The notes: generated by a model from the letters alone, not told the origin. Shown: positions 1 through 11,051, counted from the first letter of the stretch. The stretch is DNA of 64,000 nt from Pseudomonadota bacterium (GCA_016201105.1 JACQDN010000030.1:169014-233013), one strand, 5' to 3'. Made by a program: numbers and translations.

Positions 1-908
1 ACCACTTTGGAGACTTCCGCCGGCGCCAGCGCGTTGACGATGAAGGTGGCGGGATCGGGCGACCACGGAATGATGTCGATGCGCTCGCCCTGCAATTCCT
101 GCACGACGGCCTGCACGCGCACGCCGCGCATGCCGACGCAGGCGCCGACCGGATCTATGCTGGAATCCTTCGAAATCACCGCGATTTTCGCGCGGCTGCC
201 GGGATCGCGCGCCACGGCGCGGATCTCGATGATGCCGTCGTAGATTTCCGGAACTTCCTGCGCGAACAGCCGCACCATGAACTGGGGATGCGAACGCGAG
301 AGAAAAATCTGCGGTCCGCGGGTTTCGCGGCGCACGTCGTAGATGTAAGCGCGGATGCGATCGCCGGTGCGGAAGCTTTCGCGCGGGATCATCTCGTCAC
401 GGCGCACGACGCCTTCGGCGCGGCCCAGATCGACCACCACTGAACCGAATTCCACGCGCTTGACGATGCCGTGCACGATTTCGCCGATGCGGTCTTTGTA
501 TTCTTCATACTGACGCTCGCGCTCGGCATCGCGCACCTTTTGCACGATCACCTGCTTGGCGGCCTGAGCGGCAATGCGGGAGAAATCGACCGGCGGCAAA
601 GTTTCGGCGATGATGTCGCCCACTTGCGCAGCCGGATTGCGGCGGCGGGCTTCTTCGAGGCTGATCTCGATTTTGTCGTTATCAACCAGTTCGACGACAT
701 TCAGATAGCGCGAGACATGCGTTTCGCCCGTCTTCGGATCGATCTCGACCTTGATCTCGTTCTCGCTGCCGTATCGCGCCTTCGCCGCGCGCTGCATGGC
801 CTCTTCCATCGCGCCGAGCACGACCTGCTTGTCGATCGATTTGTCGCGTGCAACCGCATCTGCAATCTGCAGAAGCTCAAGCCTGTTGGCGGCAACTCCG
901 GTAGCCAT
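1..908 (-). CDS. nusA: Transcription termination/antitermination factor NusA (N-terminal part; 3' end beyond window start)
   Basis: Reverse-strand reading from ATG at 908: MATGVAANRLELLQIADAVARDKSIDKQVVLGAMEEAMQRAARARYGSENEIKVEID...GSVVVDLGRAEGVVRRDEMIPRESFRTGDRIRAYIYDV...DPVGACVGMRGVRVQAVVQELQGERIDII; NusA N-domain, S1 and KH. Follows rimP. Confidence 0.95.
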   Translation of the reverse strand, partial: MATGVAANRLELLQIADAVARDKSIDKQVVLGAMEEAMQRAAKARYGSENEIKVEIDPKTGETHVSRYLNVVELVDNDKIEISLEEARRRNPAAQVGDIIAETLPPVDFSRIAAQAAKQVIVQKVRDAERERQYEEYKDRIGEIVHGIVKRVEFGSVVVDLGRAEGVVRRDEMIPRESFRTGDRIRAYIYDVRRETRGPQIFLSRSHPQFMVRLFAQEVPEIYDGIIEIRAVARDPGSRAKIAVISKDSSIDPVGACVGMRGVRVQAVVQELQGERIDIIPWSPDPATFIVNALAPAEVSKV

Positions 909-916
909 TTTTTCTC

Positions 917-1420
917 CTATTGCGCCTTCCGCGCCTTCAAATCTTCTTCGATGAGTTTTTCCGTCAGCACGAGCTTGGCTTCGCCGATTGCGCGGAACGG
1001 AAATTTGAGGTGGGACCCGTCGACATCGATTTCGACATCGGTTCCATCGAGACCGAGCAGCGTGCCCTTGAATCGTTTTCTTCCCGTGGGATCGGGCGCG
1101 GAAAGTTCGAGCTTGGCTTCGTGACCGGCCCAGCGCGAGAAATCGGAAAGCCGCGTCAACGGCCGGTCGATGCCGGGCGAGGACACCTCCAGATTGTATT
1201 CGCCTTCGATCGGGTCCTCGGCATCGAGAAAATCGGAGAGCGCGCGAGAGAGCGCGGCGCAATCCTCCACATTCATCGTGCCGTCGGCCCGCTCGGCCAT
1301 GATCTGCAGCGTCTTGGTCTTGCCGCCCATGAGCCTGAGGCGCACGAGCTTGAAACCCGCAGCCTCGATGGCCGGGGTGAGGATGGGCTCCAAATGCGAC
1401 ATGGCGGTGATAATCGCCAA
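917..1420 (-). CDS. rimP: Ribosome maturation factor RimP
   Basis: 167 aa, LEPILTPAIEAAGFKLVRL..., EGEYNLEVSSPGIDRPLT motif; directly upstream of nusA. Confidence 0.95.
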   Translation of the reverse strand: MAIITAMSHLEPILTPAIEAAGFKLVRLRLMGGKTKTLQIMAERADGTMNVEDCAALSRALSDFLDAEDPIEGEYNLEVSSPGIDRPLTRLSDFSRWAGHEAKLELSAPDPTGRKRFKGTLLGLDGTDVEIDVDGSHLKFPFRAIGEAKLVLTEKLIEEDLKARKAQ

Positions 1421-1587
1421 TTCTCCTGCTCTTTATTCCCCCGAAGCGTCGGACAAAGTCTTTGGCCCGCGGCGGTCTTGCGACTGCCACCCAACAGAAT
1501 TCTGTTGTCTGGGAATGGCCGGGGATATAGGCGCAGAGCCGCCCAAAGGCAAGCGGGAAGTGGATATTTTGCCGATTGTCTTGGATC

Positions 1588-2178
1588 TTACGGCGTCGGC
1601 TGGCCCGGTTTCCAGCCCTTGGTCCACTTGTCCGTCCTCGCCACGTTATCGACGGTTGCTTCCAGCTGCGCGACCGCTTGGGGCATGCCGATCATGCGGC
1701 CGGCGTAGTCGGTGACGACTTTCTCGTGCCCGTCGTAGGAAATCGACAGGCGATAGGTCGGAAGATCGGTGACGAAGGCGTGGTAGCTGCCGTAGAGCCA
1801 GAAGAAATTCGCGCGTTTGAACCGCGCGTACAGCGCTTTGACATCCCTTCGCGCAATGTTGGCGTGCTGTTCTCCGGTTGTCCCGACAAAGCGAAGCCCA
1901 TTGTAGTTCACGCTGCCGTCGCCCTGGATGGAGACCGTATAGTCCGGACATGCTCCGAAGCACCCAGTGCGGGTGAGTGTAATGACAAGTGAGTCCCAAT
2001 CGCGGATCTTGGGAAAACTTACGCGCTGCGGCGGCCGGCCGTGATGGGGCACCTTATGATCCGGACCCAGCGGCGCGATGGCGTCGGCATCCGTCGGCGC
2101 ATCCATCGTCTGGGCCACGGCAGCAACGGCCAAGGTCACAGCAGCAACAACGACAACGAAAAACCTGGTGGAGCGCAT
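1588..2178 (-). CDS. Exported DUF6438-like protein
   Basis: Signal peptide; DSLVITLTRTGCFGACPDYTVSIQGDGSVNYNG motif typical of DUF6438. Confidence 0.75.
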   Translation of the reverse strand: MRSTRFFVVVVAAVTLAVAAVAQTMDAPTDADAIAPLGPDHKVPHHGRPPQRVSFPKIRDWDSLVITLTRTGCFGACPDYTVSIQGDGSVNYNGLRFVGTTGEQHANIARRDVKALYARFKRANFFWLYGSYHAFVTDLPTYRLSISYDGHEKVVTDYAGRMIGMPQAVAQLEATVDNVARTDKWTKGWKPGQPTP

Positions 2179-2238
2179 GGTTCAACCCTTCGATCGCGCT
2201 CGCAATATAAAGCGCGAAAAGGGGCGAATTGCGGCCAA

Positions 2239-3051
2239 TCAGCGGCGCACAAAGCGCAAGAAAGCCGGCGTGCCGTGCAACTGCTTGGCTTCGTAGCGGG
2301 TTTGCGGCCAATCAGGAGTGCGCGAACGCCAATCGGCGGCGCACGTTGCCGTCCACGCAAAGCGCGGATGCGCGAGGAGGCGCTCTAGCGTCCACTCCAG
2401 ATAGGGCGCGTCATCGCTTGCGAAACGAAGCTCCGCGCCCTTGCGCATCACGCGAGCGAGTTGATCGAGCGTCTCGGTTTGGATGAAGCGGCGCTTGTGG
2501 TGCCGCGTCTTGGGCCACGGATCGGGGAAGAGGATAAAGACGCGGCCGAGGCTCGCGTCGGGCAACGCTGCGATGACGTCGCGCGCATCGCCCATGTGGA
2601 TGCGGATGTTGCGCGACACCTCGACGAATTTCGAGAGAAGCTTTGCAACGCCGTTCACGAACGGCTCGGCGCCGATGATGCCGATGTGCGGATGGTTTTC
2701 CGCCTGCCAATGCAGATGCTCGCCGGCGCCGAAGCCGATTTCGAGCCAGACGTCTTTGATTTCGTCATCACCTCTCCCTTGTGGAGAGGTCGAAAAATCG
2801 GAGCGCAGCAAAGATTTTTTGGGTGAGGGGAAGTGGTGAGGCTTCCCCTCACCCGAAATTTGCGTGCCGCAAATTTCGACCTCTCCACGAGGGAGAGGTA
2901 AGAAATATGAGCGTGGATCGGCGCCCGGCTTTAGATGCAGCGTCAGCTGCGGAAGCAGTGTCTCCAGCAAATGCTGCTGATGCGCGGAGAGCTTCGGCCC
3001 TTTGCGCCGTCCATACAAAAGTCGGCGCTGGCGTTCGGGGCGCTCGCTCAA
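2239..3051 (-). CDS. trmB: tRNA (guanine(46)-N(7))-methyltransferase TrmB carrying an in-frame repeat-encoded insertion
   Basis: VWLEIGFGAGEHLHWQAENHP, GAEPFVNGVAKLL, FPDPWPKTRHHKRRFIQ motifs. Probable TTG start at 3051, one base after the metK stop; the track ORF extends to 3159 into metK. Segment encoded by about 2770-2899 is repeat A. Confidence 0.9.
   Translation of the reverse strand: MSERPERQRRLLYGRRKGPKLSAHQQHLLETLLPQLTLHLKPGADPRSYFLPLPRGEVEICGTQISGEGKPHHFPSPKKSLLRSDFSTSPQGRGDDEIKDVWLEIGFGAGEHLHWQAENHPHIGIIGAEPFVNGVAKLLSKFVEVSRNIRIHMGDARDVIAALPDASLGRVFILFPDPWPKTRHHKRRFIQTETLDQLARVMRKGAELRFASDDAPYLEWTLERLLAHPRFAWTATCAADWRSRTPDWPQTRYEAKQLHGTPAFLRFVRR
2770..2899. repeat. Repeat A copy (palindromic element) inside trmB
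   Basis: acctctcccttgtggagaggtcgaaaa...cccctcacccgaaatttgcgtgccgcaaatttcgacctctccacgagggagaggt; same architecture as the other repeat A copies. Confidence 0.85.
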
Positions 3052-3052
3052 T

Positions 3053-4240
<1,188 letters not shown>

Positions 4241-4348
4241 TTCCCAAGACGCCTTCTTTTGTCGAAAAAGCGCGGACTTCTTGCAAGGAATCCGGCGAGG
4301 GTCAACACTGCCAGGCCTCGTTGGCTGTCACAATTCGGGAGAAGCCCA

Positions 4349-4768
4349 ATGGTTGCGCCATTTTCCGGCGGCTGTGCCTGCAAAGCCGTCCGCTACGAAG
4401 TCTCCGCCGAGCCGATCGCCGTCATGGATTGTCACTGCCGGGATTGCCAGTACGCCTCTGGCGGCGCCTGCACCACCGCGGTCGTGGTGCCGGCCGGCGC
4501 CTTCAAATTGACGAAGGGCAAGCCCAAGCGCTACGGCTCCAAGGGCGACACCGGGAACGATGTCTTCCGCAACTTCTGCGACAATTGCGGCTCGCCCGTT
4601 TTCAGCGAACCGCCGAACGGCGCGATCATGGTGGTGAAGGCGGGATCGCTGGACGATCCCAGCTGGCTCAAAATCGGCGGCGCGCTCTACACCTCGTCGG
4701 CGCAGCCCTGGGCGCATATCGATCCGAACAAGATGCAATTCGAAAAGATGCCGCCGCGGGCGGGGTGA
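4349..4768 (+). CDS. GFA family (glutathione-dependent formaldehyde-activating enzyme-like) protein
   Basis: GGCACKAVRYEVSAEPIAVMDCHCRDCQYASGG...FCDNCGSPVF cysteine pattern. Confidence 0.85.
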   Translation: MVAPFSGGCACKAVRYEVSAEPIAVMDCHCRDCQYASGGACTTAVVVPAGAFKLTKGKPKRYGSKGDTGNDVFRNFCDNCGSPVFSEPPNGAIMVVKAGSLDDPSWLKIGGALYTSSAQPWAHIDPNKMQFEKMPPRAG

Positions 4769-4776
4769 GTTTGAAC

Positions 4777-4911
4777 GACCCTCCCTCGGGAGGGTCGAAA
4801 TTCGCGAAGCGAATTTCGGGGAGGACGCGCGACACCTGCGCCAGTGCCTTCCTGATCCTCCCCGAAAATTCTCGCTGCGCTCGAATTGTCGACCCTCCCA
4901 AGGGAGGGTGG
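4777..4911. repeat. Repeat A copy
   Basis: gaccctccctcgggagggtcgaaattcgcgaagcgaatttcggggagga...tcctccccgaaaattctcgctgcgctcgaattgtcgaccctcccaagggagggtgg. Confidence 0.9.
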
Positions 4912-4913
4912 AT

Positions 4914-6227
4914 TCAAAGAATATACCGCGACAGATCCTGGTCCTTGGCCAGGCCCTCCACGCGGTCGCGTACGTAAGCCGAATCGATTTTCACGGTCTC
5001 TCCGTTGCGGTCGGTGGCAGAGAAGCTGATCTCGTCCAGCACGCGTTCCATCACGGTCTGCAGGCGGCGGGCGCCGATGTTCTCCACGCTCGCATTCACC
5101 AGTGCGGCAATGTCCGCGATGGCGCCGATGCCGTCTGCCGTGAAATCGAGCTTCACGCCCTCAGTGTCGAGCAAGGCCACATATTGCTTGATGAGGCTCG
5201 CTTCCGGCTCAGTGAGGATGCGCTGGAAATCGTCGCGCGTGAGCGCTTTCAACTCGACGCGGATCGGCAAGCGGCCCTGCAATTCGGGAAGCAGATCGGA
5301 CGGCTTGGCGAGATGGAATGCGCCCGACGCGATGAAGAGAATGTGATCGGTTTTCACACTGCCATGCTTGGTGGCGACGGTGGTGCCTTCGATCAAGGGA
5401 AGCAGATCGCGCTGCACGCCTTCGCGGCTGACGTCACCGCCGCCGCGATGTTCGGAACGGGCGCAGATCTTGTCGATCTCGTCGAGGAACACGATGCCGT
5501 TGTTTTCGACAGTCTCGATGGCTTCGCGCAGGATGGCATCGTTGTCCAAAAGCTTGTCGGCTTCTTCGGCGATCAACGGCGCATGGGCTGCCGCGACGGT
5601 GACGCGCTTGGTCTTGGCGCGGCCTCCCATGGCTTTGCCGAAAATATCGCCGATATTGATCATGCTCACTTGGGCGCCCGGCATGCCGGGAATCTCGATC
5701 ATCGGTGCACCGCCGCCGGAATCGCGCATCTCGAGCTCGATCTCCTTGGCATCGAGTTCGCCCGCACGCAGCATGCGGCGGAAACTTTCGCGCGTGCCGC
5801 TGCTCGATTTTTCACCGACCAGCGCGTCCAGCACCCGCTCTTCGGCGCGCGCTTCGGCCTGGGCCTCGACTTCTTTGCGCTTTCTTTCGCGCACCTGCGA
5901 AATGCCGACTTCCAGAAGATCGCGCACGATCTGATCGACGTCGCGTCCGACATAGCCCACTTCGGTGAACTTCGTCGCTTCGACTTTGAGAAACGGCGCC
6001 TGCGCGAGCTTGGCCAGGCGTCGCGAGATTTCCGTCTTGCCGACACCGGTCGGCCCGATCATCAGAATATTTTTCGGCAGCACTTCTTCGCGCAATTCGG
6101 GCGTGAGCTGCTGGCGCCGCCAGCGATTGCGCAAAGCGATGGCGACGGCGCGTTTGGCCTCGTGCTGTCCGACGATATAGCGATCCAGCTCGGAAACGAT
6201 TTCACGCGGGGTGAAGAACGAACTCAT
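4914..6227 (-). CDS. hslU: ATP-dependent protease ATPase subunit HslU
   Basis: [62 protein letters not shown]. Confidence 0.97.
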   Translation of the reverse strand: MSSFFTPREIVSELDRYIVGQHEAKRAVAIALRNRWRRQQLTPELREEVLPKNILMIGPTGVGKTEISRRLAKLAQAPFLKVEATKFTEVGYVGRDVDQIVRDLLEVGISQVRERKRKEVEAQAEARAEERVLDALVGEKSSSGTRESFRRMLRAGELDAKEIELEMRDSGGGAPMIEIPGMPGAQVSMINIGDIFGKAMGGRAKTKRVTVAAAHAPLIAEEADKLLDNDAILREAIETVENNGIVFLDEIDKICARSEHRGGGDVSREGVQRDLLPLIEGTTVATKHGSVKTDHILFIASGAFHLAKPSDLLPELQGRLPIRVELKALTRDDFQRILTEPEASLIKQYVALLDTEGVKLDFTADGIGAIADIAALVNASVENIGARRLQTVMERVLDEISFSATDRNGETVKIDSAYVRDRVEGLAKDQDLSRYIL

Positions 6228-6781
6228 GCGGTGGGCAGACTTTCCAGGGTGACGTTGTCGTTGGTGTAGACGCAGATGTCGGCGGCGATCTTCATGGCGC
6301 GGCGCGCGATTTCCTCGGCCGAAAGATCGAGCGGCAGCAGCGCCCGCGCGGCCGCCAGTGCAAAGGGACCGCCGGAGCCGATGCCGATGAGACCGTCTTC
6401 GGGTTCCACCACGTCGCCGGTGCCGGAGAGGATCAGCGACGTCTTGGCATCGACCACCGCCATCATCGCTTCAAGGCGGCGCAGGTAGCGGTCGGTGCGC
6501 CAGTCCTTGGCGAGCTCGACGCAGGCGCGCGCCAGATTGCCGGGATGTTGCTCGATCTTGGCTTCCAGCCGCTCGGAAAGCGCAAAGGCGTCCGCGGTCG
6601 CCCCCGCAAAGCCGACAATCACGTCGCCTTTGCCGAGGCGGCGAACTTTGCGCGCGTTGGATTTCATCACCGTCTGGCCCGCTGTGACTTGGCCATCGCC
6701 CGCCACGACAACCTGTCCGCCCTTGCGGACGGACAGAATAGTGGTAGAGCGCCAAATTTTCTCGCTCGATGTCTCTTTCAT
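6224..6781 (-). CDS. hslV: ATP-dependent protease proteolytic subunit HslV
   Basis: [38 protein letters not shown]; overlaps the hslU start. Confidence 0.97.
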   Translation of the reverse strand: MKETSSEKIWRSTTILSVRKGGQVVVAGDGQVTAGQTVMKSNARKVRRLGKGDVIVGFAGATADAFALSERLEAKIEQHPGNLARACVELAKDWRTDRYLRRLEAMMAVVDAKTSLILSGTGDVVEPEDGLIGIGSGGPFALAAARALLPLDLSAEEIARRAMKIAADICVYTNDNVTLESLPTA

Positions 6782-6826
6782 GGGTCTGCTCTATATAGGA
6801 AGCGTGCAAGGACAGTTGGAGGCCTG

Positions 6827-7666
6827 ATGAAAGCCAGCCGGATTCTCGCTCTGGCGTGCGTGGCCGGCCTCATTTTGGGCCCAAACAATGCGGCGGCGCA
6901 ATTCACCGCCGCCTGCCCCAAACCCGACCCCAAAGAAATCGCGGCCTCGCCGCCGGGCGATGATCCCATGACCTGGGTTTGCGAGGCGACGGCCAAAAAA
7001 CCCGTCAGCAACGCGCTGCACTGGATGCGCAACTCGGCGGAATACAAAGCGCTGACCGAAGCGGTTTACGCGGACGCGACACGCGCCGCGGAACGCGCGG
7101 CCAAGCGCTACGGCCGCTGGGGTTTCATCGTCATCGTCGACGCCGACGAAACCCTGCTCGACAACCTGCCCTATCAGCGCGAACGCGAAATTTGCGGGCT
7201 TGCTTACACCGAGGCGAGCTGGTGCCGCTGGACAAACGAACAGAAGGCGGCAGCCGTTCCCGGCGCGCTCGCCTTCATCACCCGCGTGCATCGTTTGGGC
7301 GGGCTCATCGCCGTCGTCACCAATCGGGCAAAGGCCGAGGAATGGGTGACGCGCGAAAATCTGCACAAGGATGGATTCTCTTATGACGCCATCCGCGTCA
7401 CGGAGTCCGAAGCCGACAAGACCGCGCGCTGGAGGAGCGTGACGAGGGAATTGGCGGAAGTCGCCCGCAAATTGGGACGCAAGGGCGCCGCGCCGAAGGC
7501 ACTCATCTGGGTAGGCGATCAGATCGGCGATCTGCCCAAGCTCGATGGTAAAGGACAAATCCTGGGTGCGAGAGATCAGAGCGATGCGGGCGAAGGCGTT
7601 GGCATCAACCTCTTCCTGCTGCCCAATCCCGAATATGGCGGCTGGCAGAAGAGCCCGGACCAGTGA
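6827..7666 (+). CDS. HAD superfamily acid phosphatase (class B / lipoprotein e(P4)-like), exported
   Basis: Signal peptide; IVIVDADETLLDN motif; GLIAVVTNR; WVGDQIGDL. Confidence 0.85.
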   Translation: MKASRILALACVAGLILGPNNAAAQFTAACPKPDPKEIAASPPGDDPMTWVCEATAKKPVSNALHWMRNSAEYKALTEAVYADATRAAERAAKRYGRWGFIVIVDADETLLDNLPYQREREICGLAYTEASWCRWTNEQKAAAVPGALAFITRVHRLGGLIAVVTNRAKAEEWVTRENLHKDGFSYDAIRVTESEADKTARWRSVTRELAEVARKLGRKGAAPKALIWVGDQIGDLPKLDGKGQILGARDQSDAGEGVGINLFLLPNPEYGGWQKSPDQ

Positions 7667-7677
7667 GCGCGCTTGTC

Positions 7678-7857
7678 GACCCTCCCCTTGAGGGAGGGTC
7701 GAAATCTTTGCGAACGAAGTGAGCAGAGATTTCGGGGAGGGGTCATGCCGTGTCGTCTGAAATACATCCTCGATATTTGTATTCTGGCTTTTGCGGGCTC
7801 GGCATGACCCCTCCCCGAATTTGCTGCGCAAATTCGACCCTCCCTCAAGGGGAGGGT
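7678..7857. repeat. Repeat A copy (long form)
   Basis: gaccctccccttgagggagggtcgaaatctttgcg...ggggaggggtcatgccg...cggcatgacccctccccgaatttgctgcgcaaattcgaccctccctcaaggggagggt. Confidence 0.92.
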
Positions 7858-7922
7858 TGATTGCAGAGACTTTCGCCCTCGGCCTCGTCTTGGTATCAAG
7901 GTGCCCGCACCCGGAGCCAGCC

Positions 7923-8522
7923 ATGCGCACCGCCACTGTCGAACGCAAAACCAGGGAGACCGAGATCGCCGTGTCGCTCGACCTCGACGGCTCGGGCGAT
8001 TGCGACATCGACACCGGCATCGGCTTCCTCGACCACATGCTGGAGAGCTTCGGGCGCCATTCCATGATCGACCTGAAGGTCCGCGCACTCGGCGATCTGC
8101 ATATCGACTACCATCACACCACCGAGGACACCGCCATTGTCATCGGCCAGGCCGTGAAAAAGGCGCTGGGCGATTTCGCCGGCATCACGCGCTTCGGCGC
8201 GGCGCTGATTCCCATGGACGAAACGCTGACGCGCGTGGCGGTGGACGTGTCCAACCGGCCCTATCTCATTTGGAAAGTGGTGGTGCCCAGGCCCAAGCTC
8301 GGGGAGATGGACACCGAGCTGTTCAAGGAATGGTTCCAAGCCTTTGCGCAGCATGCGGGCATCTGTCTGCACATCGAAAATCTCTACGGCGACAACAGCC
8401 ACCACATCGTGGAATCCTGCTTCAAAGGGCTGGCGCGCTCATTGCGCCAGGCCATCGCGCCCGACGAGCGGCTGGAAGGCGGCGTCGCCTCCACCAAAGG
8501 CACGCTCAGCGAAAAAGGCTGA
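7923..8522 (+). CDS. hisB: Imidazoleglycerol-phosphate dehydratase
   Basis: [51 protein letters not shown]...[14 protein letters not shown]...[18 protein letters not shown]. Confidence 0.97.
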   Translation: MRTATVERKTRETEIAVSLDLDGSGDCDIDTGIGFLDHMLESFGRHSMIDLKVRALGDLHIDYHHTTEDTAIVIGQAVKKALGDFAGITRFGAALIPMDETLTRVAVDVSNRPYLIWKVVVPRPKLGEMDTELFKEWFQAFAQHAGICLHIENLYGDNSHHIVESCFKGLARSLRQAIAPDERLEGGVASTKGTLSEKG

Positions 8523-8535
8523 CGCAGCGATTTTC

Positions 8536-8548
8536 TGACGCCGCGTCA
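8536..8548. promoter_or_regulatory. Inverted repeat TGACG-CCG-CGTCA upstream of diiron-protein gene
   Basis: tgacgccgcgtca. Confidence 0.4.
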
Positions 8549-8554
8549 TCAAAG

Positions 8555-8568
8555 TGACACAAGCGTCA
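8555..8568. promoter_or_regulatory. Candidate operator TGACACAAGCGTCA
   Basis: Imperfect 14-bp palindrome matching the sites at 8602 and 30240. Confidence 0.5.
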
Positions 8569-8601
8569 TTTTCGTTGACACTTAGCACGATCTCCCCATA
8601 T

Positions 8602-8615
8602 TGACGCGAGCGTCA
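8602..8615. promoter_or_regulatory. Candidate operator TGACGCGAGCGTCA
   Basis: TGACGC-GA-GCGTCA, perfect 6-bp arms, 27 bp before ATG 8643. Confidence 0.55.
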
Positions 8616-8642
8616 TTCCTTTGAGCCGCCCGGAGAGTACCC

Positions 8643-9761
8643 ATGGTCGATATCACCAAAGACGATGCCTACGACGCCGCCGACCCCAAGGATTTTCCGG
8701 CGATGCTGGAGGTCGAGCGTTACGGCCACCGTTCCACGGCGTTCGACAAGATCATCAGCGCGACGCACGACCATTTCTGGGATCCGCTGGACAAGAAGTA
8801 CATCGACTTCAGCGCGCCCTTCGATCAGACGAAGGACAGCGTGCTCCCCTATGAAGAGTTCTTCCCCATCTTCCGCACCCGCATCGGCGATGCGATGACG
8901 CACGAGCAGAAGCTGAAGTTCGCCAGCCAATCGACGCGCTGGCAGCTCTCCGCGATTTTGCACGGCGAACAGGGCGCGCTGGCGCTATCGGCTTCGCTCT
9001 GCCACATCTTGAAGGACCCCGGCGCGCAGGAATACGCCGCGAACCAGACCCGCGAAGAAGCCCGTCACGTCACCGCCTTTGCCAGCTACATCAAAGCGCG
9101 CTGGGGTTCGCCGCTTCCTTGCGGCGACACGCTGCAAAGTCTTCTCACCGAAATGGTGCTGGCGCCGGAGGTCTACAAAAAGATCGTCGGCATGCAGATG
9201 CTGGTCGAGGGTCTCGCCATGGGCGCCTTCGCCACGCTCTACCAGAAATCAAAGGATCCGCTGCTGGTGAAACTCTGCCAGCTGGTGATGACCGACGAGG
9301 CCTTCCATCACAAGTTCGGAAAGATTTGGGCCGACCGCACCGTTCCCAAGCTGACGCAAGAAGAACACGTCATCGTGGAAGACTGGGCGGCGCGGTGCTT
9401 TCAGACGCTGCTCTTCAACCTGGTCAATCCGGAACAGATGAAGGTGGTTTACGCCTCCATCGGCATCGACTGGCAGGACGCGATGGCCGCCATCCAGGAA
9501 GCCTTCACCGACGAAGACCGCCGCAAGGCGATGAAGCAATCGGCCAACATCTTCCGCGTGCTCATCAAGACGCTGCTCAATGCCGGCATCATCACCGAGC
9601 GCACCAAGTCGTTCTACGGCATGTATGTCGACATGAACGAATTGGCAGGCGAAGGCGAGCGCATGGTGGGCGACGACATCGCCGAAGAGGGCATCCGCTA
9701 TCTGCAGTCGATCAATTTCGCCGACACCTCCAAGGGCCAGGCGCTACTCGCCGCGGAATAA
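8643..9761 (+). CDS. Ferritin-like diiron-carboxylate protein, paralog 1
   Basis: E...EEARH...VEGLAMG...DEAFHHKFG: two ExxH pairs and additional Glu residues typical of diiron four-helix bundles; strongly similar to ORFs 27772-28890 and 29035-30150. Confidence 0.8.
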   Translation: MVDITKDDAYDAADPKDFPAMLEVERYGHRSTAFDKIISATHDHFWDPLDKKYIDFSAPFDQTKDSVLPYEEFFPIFRTRIGDAMTHEQKLKFASQSTRWQLSAILHGEQGALALSASLCHILKDPGAQEYAANQTREEARHVTAFASYIKARWGSPLPCGDTLQSLLTEMVLAPEVYKKIVGMQMLVEGLAMGAFATLYQKSKDPLLVKLCQLVMTDEAFHHKFGKIWADRTVPKLTQEEHVIVEDWAARCFQTLLFNLVNPEQMKVVYASIGIDWQDAMAAIQEAFTDEDRRKAMKQSANIFRVLIKTLLNAGIITERTKSFYGMYVDMNELAGEGERMVGDDIAEEGIRYLQSINFADTSKGQALLAAE

Positions 9762-9782
9762 ACATCCGCATCGCACAAAGTG

Positions 9783-9812
9783 AAAGCCCGGTATGCAAAT
9801 GCCGGGCTTTTT
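9783..9812 (+). terminator. Rho-independent terminator
   Basis: AAAGCCCGG-tatgcaaatg-CCGGGCTTTTT just after the diiron-protein stop. Confidence 0.85.
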
Positions 9813-9843
9813 CTATTCCCGGCGGGCCGCTTAGAGTGAGCCC

Positions 9844-10530
9844 ATGCAAAAGCCGTCATCTGTCACGCGCGCGCGACTCATCCAAGCCGAGGAACGCGGC
9901 ATTGCGTTGTTCGCCGCGATCGAAGCCGCAGGGCTGATCGCAGCTGGAAAGCGCGAGAGCGAACTCGACAAGGACATCTTTGAACTCGCGCAATCGCGTT
10001 TCGGTGTCGAGAAGCACTGGCATAAGCGCGTCGTGCGCACAGGTCTCAACACGCTCTGCACGTTCTACGATACGCCCCCCGAACGCACGATCGCGCCGGA
10101 CGACATCCTCTATCTCGATCTCGGCCCCGTCTTCGAAGAATGGGAGGCCGATATCGGCAGGAGCTATGCGCTCGGACCTGATCCGGACAAGAAGCGCCTG
10201 GTCGCCGATCTGCCGCGGATCTTCGAAATCGTGAAAGCGCTCTACGAAGCCGCGCCCGAAATTACCGGAGCCGAGCTTTATGCCTTTGCGCGGAAGACAG
10301 CGCAGGACGCGGGCTGGGAGTTCGGCGGCGTCATCGCCGGCCACATCGTCGGGGAATTTCCCCATGCCCAGCGTATACCGGGCGATCGCGATTTCCACCG
10401 CATTGCGCCGGCAAACACGCGACCCATGCGCGATCCCGATGCCAACGGCGACGAGCGCCACTGGATCCTGGAAATTCATCTTGTGGACCAGGCGCGGACC
10501 TATGGCGGATTCTACGAACGGCTTCTCTGA
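9844..10530 (+). CDS. M24 family metallopeptidase (Xaa-Pro aminopeptidase-like)
   Basis: LYLDLGPVFEEWEADIGRSYALG, GHIVGEFPH, WILEIHLVD pita-bread motifs. Confidence 0.85.
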   Translation: MQKPSSVTRARLIQAEERGIALFAAIEAAGLIAAGKRESELDKDIFELAQSRFGVEKHWHKRVVRTGLNTLCTFYDTPPERTIAPDDILYLDLGPVFEEWEADIGRSYALGPDPDKKRLVADLPRIFEIVKALYEAAPEITGAELYAFARKTAQDAGWEFGGVIAGHIVGEFPHAQRIPGDRDFHRIAPANTRPMRDPDANGDERHWILEIHLVDQARTYGGFYERLL

Positions 10531-10595
10531 ATACGGGTTCAGAATACGGCTCAGGACGGTCGGCAGGCCCCTCGCGTTTTGCTTATAATCGGTCC

Positions 10596-11051
10596 ATGCA
10601 GAACTTCGGCACGGCGGTGGATGTGGCGCGCGGCGTGAGCCGGCTGCTCATCCAGGAAGGCTATAGCCCGATCCTCGAATTCACGCTGGCCAATGGGCGC
10701 CGGCTGGATGTGGCCGCGCTCGGCCCCGACGGCACGGTCGTCGGCGTCGAGATCAAGGTCGCCCTGGGCGACCTCAAGGGCGATCTCAAATGGCCCGAAT
10801 ATCTGGAATTCTGCGAACTCTTCTATTTCGCGATTCCTCCCGGCTTCCCCGACGAGTACGTACCCTCGGATACCGGGTTGATCGTCGCCGACCGTTACGG
10901 CGGCGCGATCGTGCGCCCCTCACCCGTCGCCACGCTTCACGCGAGCCGCCGCAAGGCCGTGACCTTGAGCTTCGCCAAAGTGGCAGCAGAGCGGCTCGCC
11001 AATGTCATCGAGTTGGCGGCCGACGCGCGCAATGGGGTGTCCAGCGAATGA
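10596..11051 (+). CDS. mmcB: MmcB family DNA repair protein
   Basis: RGVSRLLIQEGYSPILEFTLANGRRLDVAALGPDGTVVGVEIKVALGDLKGDLKWPEYLEFCE... nuclease-fold family. Confidence 0.85.
   Translation: MQNFGTAVDVARGVSRLLIQEGYSPILEFTLANGRRLDVAALGPDGTVVGVEIKVALGDLKGDLKWPEYLEFCELFYFAIPPGFPDEYVPSDTGLIVADRYGGAIVRPSPVATLHASRRKAVTLSFAKVAAERLANVIELAADARNGVSSE

Noticed and set aside
4241-4348. Possible SAM riboswitch upstream of metK
   Set aside because: No convincing SAM-II or SAH-type consensus could be recognised by eye; would need a covariance-model search.
4908-6269. 453-aa plus-strand ORF
   Set aside because: Antisense to hslU; low-complexity composition typical of high-GC antisense frames.
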